Source: Chondrilla cf. caribensis (taxonomy: Eukaryota; Porifera; Demospongiae; Chondrillida; Chondrillidae). From it: a stretch of DNA of 64,000 nt. Numbering within the stretch: the first letter of the stretch is position 1; the number at the start of each line of letters is the position of its first letter. The notes below the pieces were generated by a model, which searched no databases, was not told the origin of the DNA, and worked only from the letters and a program-made list of their open reading frames with translations. Positions 40,679 to 53,628 of the stretch are shown here, piece by piece. Where the stretch lies: assembly GCA_964020155.1 (NCBI GenBank), contig OZ026553.1:3731509-3795508 (forward strand), read 5' to 3'. The translations under genes were made by a program, and so were the position numbers.

Positions 40679-42694
40679 TCAATTCCGTGTGGTGTAGAGC
40701 AAAATCACCAACAAAGCAAGTAAAATGATGGAAATCCCATGGAAAATGATGAATATAAGTGAGAATTGAGGTGAGTGTAGTCGTTTGCCACTGTAGTCCT
40801 TCTGGAATATTTGCGAGTTCTCGACTATTCGTCGAGAAACACGGGTGTGTATCGAGTTTTTGATGCAGTTCTCGTCCTCCGACACTGCTTCTGAAGTGCA
40901 TGTAGTCCTAGAATCTCCACATCCTGTTGAAGTCCCGTTTGTAGTAGCGTTTCCCCTTCTCTCAACCCGGGGAGTACACACTACGTTGCTTTGTGTATGT
41001 GGTGCCATGGTCCTCTGTTGGTATTTCATTATGGGAGTCTCCTGCTCAACTTGGAAATTTGGTCCCAATTCCTCTTCCACATCTTCGTGTCCCGAACATG
41101 TGTATTCATTTGTCATTTGCCGCATCACACCATTCCCACATGTCCCTGGGCTCATGATTGCCTCAAAAATACAAGAATTAGTATTTAGGAAGTCCTCTGG
41201 CTGCCACTCTTGTAACATCTTTGCTAGGTCTCTCAAACGTGAGGGTAATTGCAGACACCCAAGAATCTTCCAGAACCATCCTGTATTGGCAAAGCCTTCC
41301 AGACCTCTCCAGTTTGTGTCCGAATATAACAGCATTAGGGTCTCCTTGACCGACCCCATGTGGAGAGCTTTGTGTTCTGCGTTTCTGCGTTCACTGTAGT
41401 ATTTGGCCATTATGAGGTTGATGAACAGGTTGTGTAGCCTGGCCACTATCATGTAGAGTGAACTGTTGTACTTGATAGAGCTGCGATTCGCCATGTGAAA
41501 CAACTTTGCGATGTATTCAAATTGGTCGTCTTTCTTTGCCGGTGGTATGGCTTGACTTTTGAACATTTTCATTGCCAGAAGAATCGGTTGCAGCTCAAAC
41601 AGAAGCTGAAGGCATGTATTCTCTGTGTCGATGAGTGATGCCAGCTGACAAGCTGCCGCGTTGTGTTCCTCAAACTTGTCCATGTCATGGCCAAAGTAGC
41701 ACCACGCCAGGTGGGTGTGAATTTTGAATTCCAAAATGACTGGGTTTTCAGCAGACTTGCACATGACCAGCACCTGATGTAGTTGCGACGTATGTTGTAG
41801 TGAGTCTCCGCACCCGGAGTGTACCAACTGTATCTTGAGGTCTGATGGGTAACTGTGCTTCATGATCAGATCAATGGCTGCCTGAGATTTGTGTGTACTT
41901 AGTCTGGTCAGCTTGGTAGACAGTCTGTGTAGAGTCTTGCTTGTTAGTATTCCCATCTCGCTGAGCCGTTTCGGCATGACAGGCAGTGAGGTACGACACT
42001 CTATATTGTCTGTGTTGTCTCCATTGTTGCCCAGACAACAATCTGGTCCCGATTCACAAATTGTACCATTCCTGGTACATCCGTCTGGTTCTGATTCAGT
42101 CAGTAAGTCAACTAGCAATTGCAGTTGAGTGTATTGCTCTGTCTCGAGATTAATGATAGTCGAACTGCCTTGAGTACCTCTTACACTGCTGTTTTCAATG
42201 TTGTTTCTGTGATAACTAGGGTATTCCCCTTTGCTATCCCAGTAGTAATCTCTGTCACCTGGAATCACAGTTTGATGGTGGATCTTCTCAGGTTCTTGCA
42301 TAATTATAGGGTTTTCCTCCAGCAATTCCGTGTATCCACTGTCCGTTGCATGCCCAGGTATCGTGTTTGCTCCCCAGTTGTCTGCTAGTGTATCTAACTT
42401 GGTCCTAATGGCACTAGCTATATTTCTGTGGACTGGCAGGCCATCGTGTGTTGCACTTTCTTCCAACACGTCGCAGTATGTGAGCAGTGTCTGTTTGTCC
42501 ACTTGTAGGAGATGGGCAAGGAGTAAGAGGCGTTTCCCACGAGGGGAAACCGTAGCATTGATTTCCTCCAATTGTTGAAAAGAGACGATCCCTCTCTGAA
42601 ACAAGGATCCTATGATTGGATTGATCTGAAGGTGCCTCTCTTGTTGAACGTAGCAAGAACGGACGGCCTCCTCTACGGACATCTTTCTTACCAT
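40679..42694 (-). CDS. CARD-like domain protein with C-terminal tail anchor (MAVS-like layout)
   Basis: Single open reading frame of 671 residues. Residues about 5-95 form a CARD-like helical bundle: note 'LFQRGIVSFQQLEEI' followed by 'GKRLLLLAHLLQVDKQTLL', the spacing and hydrophobic pattern of CARD helices 2-4. Residues about 100-270 are polar and low in order. Residues about 290-535 are helical and TPR-like ('HTHLAWCYFGHDMDKFEEH'). About 540-640 is Ser/Thr-rich. Residues 644-667 are one hydrophobic segment ending four residues from the C-terminus, after a basic patch (KDYSGKR): a tail anchor. I chose the ATG at 42,694 because an acceptor (TTCACTCAG) lies just upstream and the frame further 5' is not CARD-like; the ATG at 42,682 is an alternative. 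A donor AAAAG|GTAAGT near 43,217 probably ends an untranslated first exon. Membrane CARD adaptors such as MAVS have this order of parts, but I see no sequence match beyond architecture, and no TRAF6-type motif by eye. Confidence 0.85.
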   Translation of the reverse strand: MVRKMSVEEAVRSCYVQQERHLQINPIIGSLFQRGIVSFQQLEEINATVSPRGKRLLLLAHLLQVDKQTLLTYCDVLEESATHDGLPVHRNIASAIRTKLDTLADNWGANTIPGHATDSGYTELLEENPIIMQEPEKIHHQTVIPGDRDYYWDSKGEYPSYHRNNIENSSVRGTQGSSTIINLETEQYTQLQLLVDLLTESEPDGCTRNGTICESGPDCCLGNNGDNTDNIECRTSLPVMPKRLSEMGILTSKTLHRLSTKLTRLSTHKSQAAIDLIMKHSYPSDLKIQLVHSGCGDSLQHTSQLHQVLVMCKSAENPVILEFKIHTHLAWCYFGHDMDKFEEHNAAACQLASLIDTENTCLQLLFELQPILLAMKMFKSQAIPPAKKDDQFEYIAKLFHMANRSSIKYNSSLYMIVARLHNLFINLIMAKYYSERRNAEHKALHMGSVKETLMLLYSDTNWRGLEGFANTGWFWKILGCLQLPSRLRDLAKMLQEWQPEDFLNTNSCIFEAIMSPGTCGNGVMRQMTNEYTCSGHEDVEEELGPNFQVEQETPIMKYQQRTMAPHTQSNVVCTPRVERRGNATTNGTSTGCGDSRTTCTSEAVSEDENCIKNSIHTRVSRRIVENSQIFQKDYSGKRLHSPQFSLIFIIFHGISIILLALLVILLYTTRN

Positions 42695-43199
42695 AGTTGG
42701 TAGTTTCCTGAGTGAAGAAATAAGCTCCCCATCATAATACAGTACACACATGTAAATGCATATAATTGAATGCATCTTTACATATGGGCAGTGGAGTGCA
42801 CTTGATATAATAGATGAACTATTTGTGTGGGCTTTCGTGCAGTTCATGAGGTGCATGGGTTGATACTTCCATCACCAACTTTGTGTTTGGTAATGTATGT
42901 ATTCTACTGAGATGACTTTCTGCTTGCATCAAAGTAGTGGAGTTTGTGTGAAGTGGATTCTACTGTACTGTTTGTGTTGGACAAACATGCAGTGTTGCGT
43001 ACATATGTACATAAGAACATTACGTATATAATTCATTTGGCTTGCTCGAATTGTAGAAAAATACATTACAGTATGTATGCAAGAATGTCGCATACACATA
43101 TATGTCGTTTAGTGTGTTCAAATGGTAGAACAAAGACATTATTACAGTGGATACTTGCATTCTTAACACTGCTATGAGTTTTAAATGTGTTTCATTCTC

Positions 43200-43500
43200 A
43201 AAACCAAAGCTACTTACCTTTTGTGAGTATTTCTTTGTGGATCCTTTGAACTATCTTCTGTAGTGGATACTAGGCTGTATGGCACACAGAATATCTGTAG
43301 TTTACAGTGTTATTCGAAGTATGTGGTCTTTGTTTCTGTTGCTCTGAAACTATTCCAGGATCAACTGTCGGAGTCTTAGGTACACGTTGTTAGGACTGTT
43401 CGCATACTAGAGTGAGTGTCAACTTTTCCGTTCCTGTAGCCTCCCAGGAGATTTGGCAGTGTAGAAAGCACGTAGCTGCAGGGATGTTTGTTCGAATCTG
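43200..43500 (-). promoter_or_regulatory. Probable 5' untranslated exon of the CARD/tail-anchor gene
   Basis: A strong donor (AAAAG|GTAAGT) at about 43,217 on the minus strand is followed 500 bp later by the acceptor TTCACTCAG directly before the coding exon. No coding potential is seen here, so it is best read as a non-coding leader exon. Its 5' end is unknown. Confidence 0.35.
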
Positions 43501-44097
43501 TCTGATCCGGTCCTGTTCTTCCCAATCACTGTACAGCTGGTACACTACTTCAACAACTAGGTGAGACTAAGGGAAGGTTTCACCTACTTTAGACCTTACG
43601 GTAGTGGGTCTCAAGCCCTGTCACTAAGACTACAATATCACAATTTATCCACAGTGAAGCTCCTACTGTAGTACTTATACTGGACTGGACACTATAGCTT
43701 GGGCTTCAGCTTCACAAGTGCTTGTCGAACGTCCAGTGGTGGGATAAATGATTATCTTTAGGGGAAGCCATATATATGCAGCGCACCAGGAGTCACGAGA
43801 CCAAATATGTGCGTACAGTGAAAGCACAATTTTTACAATGGTATTCAGATACAAAAGGTATTTTCAAAATTTACCCATTCACTATCAAGTTAAATGTAGC
43901 GTGTGATTGTGGTTTGACCAGAGACAAAATAAAATTACCAACGTATAAGTAGGCTCATTTGCCAATGTTGATACTGTTGTGGTTTGCATGCATGCGTACA
44001 CATATGCATTTGTGCGCGTGCACATACTCACACACTCAACACGTGTGTGTGCACAGGCGTGCACACACAAGTGCACATGCAAACAGACACATACACA

Positions 44098-44260
<163 letters not shown>

Positions 44261-45177
44261 ACACAACACACATACAAGCATGTACATGCACACACACACT
44301 CACACACCACATACACGCAAGTGAGCATGCACACACAACCATAAAGATGTTTACTCAAAATGCATTATTAAGACATATTCATGCGCAGCACATGTCCCCA
44401 TATCCTGTAGAACTACCCACAGGTGGACTGTGTACTTCACAGACATCCTTTACCTTCAACCACAAGTATGCAGTTGGTGTGTAGGATTTCAATATGGGAA
44501 ATATCTGGGCTTGAGTTATTGGTGGACAATGATGAGGGAGAGTCTTGAAATTTGACCTGTTTACTTTTCACTTTAAGCTAACAAAAGCTATTTCCCTCTT
44601 CTTGTGTGTACATTTCAGTATGTAACCTGTGACATGTGTGAATCCAGTCGTACGTATGTGTACATGACTATGTTTGACCTCTGTATATGTAATACGCACC
44701 TGTAACATCCATGTGTAGTGTGCCTATGTTGAACACTCAATAGATACATATGTGGTATCTATATGTACATATGTATTATTATGCCTATGTTCAACCATCC
44801 ATGTGTGATACCTGTAAATCTATGTGTATTGTGCCTCTGTCGAACAACAAAGAGGTCTGTCTGTGTGCACGCATAATATCATCTTGTGCCTGTGTTCAAC
44901 CTACGTAGTGCATATGTGATTACTATACCATAGGATTATTAATCTGAAATTATGGGTGAATTTCATTGATTGTCTTTGGAGGTCATTTTTGCTGATCTTG
45001 ACCTGCGCATATACGTATGTAGGCAATGATGACCACATGTTACAAAGGATTTGCAGATCACAATTTATTGCAATTTTCCACACACTTATATTCATTTCAT
45101 TTGATTTTCTCATATTGTTGCCATGTATGTTTGTGTACACATGTACTGTGTGTGTTTGTACATATTACATTCATGTA

Positions 45178-45203
45178 GTGTGTGTGTGTGTGTGTGTGCG
45201 TGC

Positions 45204-45263
<60 letters not shown>
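45178..45263. repeat. GT microsatellite
   Basis: (GT)n with a GCGTGCGTGCG interruption, intergenic. Confidence 0.98.
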
Positions 45264-45264
<1 letters not shown>

Positions 45265-45436
45265 CATGTATGCTTAATGTGTGGTTTTGTATGTATGTAT
45301 GTACTGTAGTTTATTGTGTGTTGCATATGCATGTAATGTGTGTGTGTAAACGTATATGGTACTTATGTACATGTATGTTCTGTGTGCGAATATATACTTG
45401 CATATACTGTGTGTTTGTACATGTAATAGTTGAAGA

Positions 45437-45527
45437 TAGCAGATAAAGTGCTAACAGGCTACCTCCGGCTTCACCATCGGTAATCAATTAGCACTTTATA
45501 TCTGCTACAGCACACCTAGGCAGGATA
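45437..45527. mobile_element. MITE-B, truncated copy
   Basis: Shares AGCAGATAAAGTGCTAA and CACACCTAGGCAGGAT with the 38-kb hairpin; the left arm is incomplete. Confidence 0.6.
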
Positions 45528-45539
45528 CAACTAACTTGT

Positions 45540-45758
45540 ATCCTGGCACAGTGAATGATAGACAATTTATACTGCAAATATGCGCATAGCTAAATACAAC
45601 ATATTATATGCAATAGAAATGTGTTTACTAATTTCCTGCCTTGTTTTCACTCAATCCTAACAATGAAACCTGTCTGGTGACCTGTGCTGTATAACTGACC
45701 TATACTACATGGCTTATGTACACACAGTTTTTCATTTGATCTACCCCTCAACCAGGAT
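45540..45758. mobile_element. MITE-A copy 3, reversed
   Basis: ATCCTGGCACAGTGAATG ... CCCCTCAACCAGGAT, the reverse complement of the 38-kb copies, directly followed by a GT microsatellite. Confidence 0.65.
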
Positions 45759-45760
45759 AT

Positions 45761-45865
<105 letters not shown>

Positions 45866-47931
45866 AAAAATGTATATATGGGTGCCATATCAGTATGTGC
45901 ATTTACACGTATGTACTGTAAGTGTGTTTGTACGTACATGTAATGTGTTAGTGTTTACATATGTACGTTTATGTTTATTGCACTGTGTGTGTTTGTATAC
46001 TGTATGTGTGTATGTTTGTTGAATGTACATACGTACTGTGTATTTGCATGTATGTGTTGTGATTGTGCATGCACTCATGTGCATGTGTGTGTGTACACTC
46101 TTGTGTGGATGAGAGCTTGTGAACGTATCTACTTTGTGTGTGTTGGTACACACTGATACTGCAATAAAAACCTACAATGTTAGCGATCACTACATCTCTG
46201 TTGTTGAAACTTTCAGTTAGTGACTGCAGTGTATACTGAAAAGTACTCTAGTATACCGACAACAATCTAGAGAGGAAGTAAACACCTCGGGCATCTTCCT
46301 TATAGAAAGTGAGCTTTGTCACATGAGGTTGTGGTATTGTGCAACATCCAGCTAAAAATAGTAGCATGACTAATTGGTGTGACATATGTAGATGAAATAA
46401 CATACCCTTCCCTGTGAATTAGTCTTGAATCCACATTCCAAAGACAATATTATCAACATACAGTGCATACAGTATGCACACAATATTATTATCATTATGT
46501 CTATACAGTATAATTAATATTATTATAATATGTACACACAACATGGCTCATTGCATATACATGTGTATTTATGTAGATGGAATGTTTACTTTGATGTTTG
46601 ATGAAGCCGTACATAAAAGGATGCTGCACATACAGTGAGTATTTTACTGCACTGTGTACTGCCTGCAAAGTGTATGAACAAGTTTCAATAAGTGTATAGC
46701 TGCATGCCTTATTTAGCGGGTCTAGCACACCTGAAGTATTTCCAGGACGGAAATGATATTTGATGATGCTGGCGAAGATCACTAACGGAATAGTAGCCAA
46801 TCTTAACAATAATATAAAGCTTTTAAAGCTAATTATAGATAAACCAATTACTGTATGTTTATGCAGTTATTGTAGTAATGCAATTACTGATCCCTCCCAA
46901 GTGTCTGCAGTCTGTCAGTAAATTTGTTTGCATGTATGCACAAGTTTGGTCTGTTGAGAGGTACCGCACATGTACAAATATTTTATGTGATGCAAATTTT
47001 CACAACTAGCCATGCAAAATAGTTTTTTCATAATTATCTTAGTTCATGTCTTCTTGCTCCTCAAGTAAGTATGTACATAATAATGTTAACAGGAAATCTC
47101 ATTAATTTATATTCGCAAACACATGCGAAATTTCATAATTATTATACCTCTCGCTAAAGTTTGTATGTTTGCATTAACAGATATGTGCTATAAATATGTA
47201 TGAAGTGATAATTATGTTTATGTTATTTACAGTCAACAATGTATTGTTAATCAATCCTCCACTACAGGGAGCCACAACAGATCATCTCAGAGGACGTGAG
47301 AGTGGATTGTACCCTTCATTGAAGCTGTACCTGATGTTGTAGTGGAGGTGTTGGTGGAAGCTGTTCACTGCTTCACCAGAGTTAAGATGTTGGAGGCAGT
47401 ATCAAGGTCATTTACAGTACAGTATACGTATATAATTATATTATTATATAATGTAATAATATATTTTGAATTTTGTATTGTATAATATTATAATATATAC
47501 AATGTCATAATATTATTACTTTGCAATTGTTTTGATATACTCTAATAATTTGCATGGTGTGAATTTCTCATGCACTGTGTATAATTATAAATGATTATTA
47601 CTACATATTATAATATATGATATTATAATATATTATTAACACATACAGTATATATTATGTATACAATAGTATAATACTAGAATATTATATTATATATTAT
47701 ATGTATGCTGAAATATTATGCATGTCTCTAGTGATGCAGAGCTTCAAGCAATATTATGTATAATAATTATTGTATAAAATATGCACATGTATATACAAGC
47801 AGTATAATAATAATAATAATTAATGTTATATGAACACAAGCATGCAGTTCACAAATTACTATGTTTGGTCACTTTGGACTTGACAATATATGTCCCATAC
47901 CAGATTTTGGACCAGTACATGTACGTAGTAG

Positions 47932-50900
47932 TTATTCAGTACTCCAAGTTTGGTCACTTTGGACTTCCTTCTCCAGGACATCAGCCACTCTTGGTCCATA
48001 GTCCTTGGACCGTTTCAACTTCTCCAACAGAAACCCCCATGTTGGAGGGAATAGAATCCCGGAGTTGCCATCCCTCCAGTATCGTAGAGCCAGTAGTCCA
48101 CCGAGAGACTTAGACTCCCAAGCCTCAACTTGTTCAATTGGTACACCCAAACTGATAGCCAAAGAGTGCCAAACTGCAACCTTATCTAGTACACCTTGGA
48201 GGCCAACGTCTGATGGCTTTTTACCTAGAGAAAACATTAAAAATTCTGAACTTTTTGGATGCATATATGTATCTATGCATCATGAATGTATTGTACACTG
48301 TCAGATATAGTTAAACAAATTTACTGGTACACTAACAGCTAAATATAGCATTTTGATGTCCGTCAATCTGTTATCTAATTAGAGTTGAGACTAATAGGAC
48401 ATCCATCGGTAAATTGGGATCTGTACTATGTTAGATGAAATCTCCCTAACATGCAGTATTGACTGCATCTCCCTAGACTAGGTTTGCAATGCTACGTAGT
48501 TATGGTGTGTACAGTACATACTGCGAAACTCCGAAGATTGTGAAGGGTGAGGGTCATCCAGTCCTGAGGTAAGGGGTGACATAGTCTCAACATTGTTTGG
48601 TGGGAATACTGTAGAAAAAAAAAACAAAAAAGAACATGACCAGCTTTTAGGTTGGCGTAGTATTGAGTTCAAGAGAACTTTATTATCAAAAATAAACACA
48701 ATGTACATTCTTGTCCAATGGGTGCCTTGTGAGGTGGACTTTATGATTGAATGACCTCTTCAGTTTTTAATTAATGATACAAAATCAGAAGTACAACATA
48801 CATAACATTAAATGTCACCTTTTTCCAATACTGTTTCCTGTACTTCAACAGCAAAGCACAAATCCCCTGAACTTGTTCCAGAAATGTCAAGATACACTGC
48901 TGCTGGCACTGTTACACACCCTGGGGAACAACTCTGGATGGTCTTAACAAGGAACGAGGGAGGATAGAGACCCTTCTTCACAGCAAACTCCATTTTCTCT
49001 TCCGTTTTATGTAAATTATAGGAAACAGCCATCTTGTTGATCTACATGGGATTACGTAATGAAAATGTAATATCCAAGCTTGTCAGGTAACAAACCACAA
49101 CACACAAAGACGCTCACTGCTGCCTGGTTCAGACTAGCTTCCCACCCATTGCCGCTGTGTTTTCTCAGTTTGCCAGTAACTTTCTCTTCATTGACTTCAA
49201 ATACTGGACAGGTATCATCATCACCACAGTAGGTCCATGATTCCCAATATCTAGAGAGAACCTAACAGAGGCATTCACCACAATATTAGCTACGTACAAC
49301 AAGTCAATACACAAAACATCACATGGACTCCACCCACCTCTAGCCACAATGGTATACAGTAAACAATTGCAACCTTCAGATGGTGTTTGTTACCATCTAC
49401 TTTCTTCCATGGAGTGGCCAAATAGCAAGATGGGATCTCCTCCTTCATGGCTAGTCCTAGTAGACTGCAGTGTCCCGATAGCTCCACAGTACCAAATGTG
49501 TCATGTAGTGATGTACACTCAGGCTCCATGGCTGTGAATGTGTACATCTGTTCACCCTCTGGAAGAACATGTGGGGAGATGACAAAGGAGACAGCTTCTT
49601 CAAGGTGACCGTGATCTCCAGCTATCCAATGAGGAATGTGGAGCTTCAGGGATTTGGTGACTTTGGAATGGTCAAACCAGACATAGACCACTGGACTGGC
49701 TAGCCTGTAACCACTTGGAAGAGCAAAGGGACCATCAAGGATGATGCCATATCTCACCTCTAGTGAGTCGCTGGTAATGGCAGAAGCTGGCACCTCCATA
49801 CGAAATGCTCTGTTGTCAACATCACAGCGTTTAGGTGTGGGCGGCTCCAGCAGGAATTCCCCTCCATTCTGTGTAATGTGGAGGGTCTGAATACCAAATG
49901 GAATCCAGCACTGCTCCAGTAAATGAGATTCATGATCTTCAGTGGAGGATATGAATAGAATATACAGAATATAAGACTAATTAGTGTACGTATATAACTA
50001 TATTAATAAATGATAAAGCATCAACATATTCATACAATACGTACATTTGATTGCATACTCACCATGATCTGGTCCAGCATCTCTTCTAGGAGGATCTGAA
50101 CTACCACCAGAACTAGGAGTTGGGTCCTACACAAGATGAAGGACAAGATGTTATATGTAAATAATTATTATTGTAAAAAGTGTCCAATATATTAATTTTG
50201 TCAATTATAGACTCTAGCTAGTAGTTGTCAGATTGGCTCTCATCATCAGGACTGGTGCACTTTTATGTGTGGCATAATTAACTTACTAATGATTTGGGAC
50301 TTCCTGTCATGAAAGTAGGTTGATCTGTCGAACTAACTGTCTTTACTTTGAATGGTTGTACTGGTGGTGGATAGTCATCATCTTCAGGAAGTGAGATGCA
50401 TATGGATCCATATCCTGAGCTGTGTGTAGTAGATCCATATCCTGAGCTGTGTGTAGTAGATCCATACCCTGAGCTGTGTGTAGTAGATCCATACCCTGAG
50501 CTGTGTGTAGTAGATCCATATCCTGAGCTGTATGTAGTAGATCCATATCCTGAGCTGTATGTAGTAGATCCATACCCTGAGCTGTGTGTACTAGATCCAT
50601 ATCTTGAAGCAAACTACGCAGATAGATAATATTATCTTGATTGATCTCATGAGTACTGAAGTGTACAAAACAGAATAATAACAAATCAAGCTATACAATA
50701 TAGTACTGATACTATTGCTATGCTATTGTTCTACTAATTAAACACTTTAGCATGAATAGCAGTTCTATAAGCACCCTTCTGAAGGTGTTACAGACTGCAT
50801 GGCAAGAAGTAATTGAATTAACCCCATGTCATGGACATACATAATATGGGTGAACCATATCTCACTTATAATATTATTAGTTCAAATTGAAGTAACTAAT

Positions 50901-53474
50901 AATGTGTTGAAACACAAAATAGGTTCAAACTGATTACGCCCGTGTGTCATTACCGTTATTCTGGATCCAAAAGGTAGTTGTACTGCAGACATCCTCATCA
51001 GCTCACTACTCCGTATTTTGGAGGAAAACAATTTATCACATTCTTCTCTCGACAACCTCTCACTCCAGTAATACTCCACTAGTACTACATATGATGGAGA
51101 AATAGAGCAAGAAATTCTCACCCTTGATTAATAAGTACTGTAACTGTCAATGGATACTATAATCAAAAATTCACTTGTTGCTTGTTAGGGAATCCTTGCT
51201 ATTATAGGAACATTTACTCCTGAGGAGAGCACTCTCCTCCAAAGAAAAAGAACCATAGTACATTAAAGTGTTCACTCATTGACAACTACTAATTTGATAC
51301 CAGTATAAGCATTGCCATTTAGTCTTGTACCCAGTACATCCCAATTTGAATCTTAATACATACTACGTATACCTGCATGTTGGTGCCTTTGGAGTAAGTG
51401 AACAATGTCATAATATCAAGGTACACAAGGTATGTATACAGTAAATTACTATAGCTACTTATAGTAAACTATTTCTCCATTTTGAGACAATTGTATTCCT
51501 CATACGTATTTCTGAATTGAAAATAACATCAAAGCACCAATCACAAACGTACTTCCTGTTCTTTCTCCAAGCTCAGAACTGACCCCAACAGCAATCAAAC
51601 TGTTAGCAATGTCAATAGGAGCAGGAATATTGGTCCTCACAACGTCCCATTCCACATCTTTAATTTCTTCTGGTAGTACTTTTGAACACAACTCACTCAC
51701 ATCTAGGAATAGTATAGTGTGTGTAATAAGAACATAATATAATAATTGGAATAATATTATGTTCATTACAAATGCGCGTATCCTGATTACTGACAACATC
51801 AAAGAGACCAGTAGAGGTACATATCTTATGTATCCCTAAACTCCCTGGATGTCACAATTGATTATTCATCTAGCACCAAAAGGTAAGCAAGTGGCGAACC
51901 AGGATACATGCTATTCAAAACCATATACGCTTTATCTTTCGCGGGGTTACTCTTCCACGGTTTTCGCTGATCAGCAGCTATCCACGACAGTTTTATTCTA
52001 CAAAAATTCAGACTAGACAGGCAGCAGGTCTATGGTTTGTCAGATAATTACGTCACATATTTTCAAAAATGGCGGCAATTCGCTAAGGCACTTAGTCAAG
52101 CATAGCTTGACCCATTTGTACATGCAACTGAGCAGGATATTGCTCCATGCTGTCGCAGGAAAAGTGAGCAGATACAAGAGATCATCCGTGGCCACTAAGC
52201 GAGTACGTTCAAGGTGCTCTCCAATGTAAGGTGTCCACACCATGTGATGAAAACGACATCCACGGATGCAGCTCTCCCCTTGGTACATAGTCCTCTTCTG
52301 TCTTCTATCACACCATAGATCAAACTTCAAGCTACTAACTGATCTGTATCAGCCACACTAACTAATCTGTGTCTACAAATATCCTAAGCGCCCCAGGTGC
52401 CCATTTTGCAGGGTCTATATAGCAAGCCAGACTAAGACCCAATAACCACGAAAATAAAAATGCAAAAAATGCAAAAACACAAGATCCACAAAATTTTAAG
52501 GGTATACGATATATCACCTTCAGGAAGGACACAGGAATGGATCCTTTTTATATAGGTGAAATAACATTATACTTCTATCCCAGTGAGTGGTGACATGAAA
52601 TGATAAGGCTTCATGTCAACATCCTGCTGATGATATAACAGGAAATCGCCCCAATCCATGTAACTTTCCATTAATATGTACATTTTAATACTCCCTTCTA
52701 ATGTGAAGAGGCAGTCTCAAGATTGCACAAATTGGGTTAGGGTTAGGGTGATTATTCGGCCTAAGAAGTGTGAGTGGCTGCTGGTTATGCCAAGTTAAAT
52801 ATTTGTGGTGATTAATCCATTGATCAATTGATAATTAGAAATTACAGTTCCAGTTGATTACAGTTGATTCCTGGTGCTACAGACCTGTAGTATACCACAC
52901 TTGCAGTACACTGTATATAACACTCACTTTGAAACTTGACAATCAATTTGTCTTCAATGGTTCCAGCCACCAGTGAATGCCTATCCACATGAAGAAGCAG
53001 TACACCCAACACACCAGAGACAACCTTCATTGCAGCAGTGCTGGTACAGACATCCACTGTGGTACTTCTTTTCCCTCCAAACACTTGATGAATGGCCTTT
53101 GATCCAGCTAAAGGTGACCACATAATGAGGTGACAAACACTAAACAAACATGTTTACACAGTGAACATCTCACCTCTCACACATTCAGCTTCCTTCACCA
53201 TGCCATGTTCCTCAAACACTTTTGCTGTTTCCAGTGATATCTCCAGTGGTCGAGGACATTGGTGTACAAAGATGGTCACAAACTTCTCCCATGTACCTTT
53301 CATCTCTTTTCCAGCAAATAACTTATTTGCTAGTAGATTCTTCTCCAGCAGTTTAGATACAACTAGATTATAGGAAAGTGAGTAACATGATAATATTTAC
53401 ACATGTATATTTGTCAAAAATGCAGTTATAGCTGGAAGGTCACAAGTGCATGTACACACACAGACACACACACA

Positions 53475-53538
<64 letters not shown>

Positions 53539-53550
53539 CGCACAAACACA

Positions 53551-53628
<78 letters not shown>

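Noticed and set aside
52731..52750. GGGTTAGGGTTAGGGT as a telomere remnant
   Set aside because: Only two and a half TTAGGG units; too short to mean more than chance in an intron.
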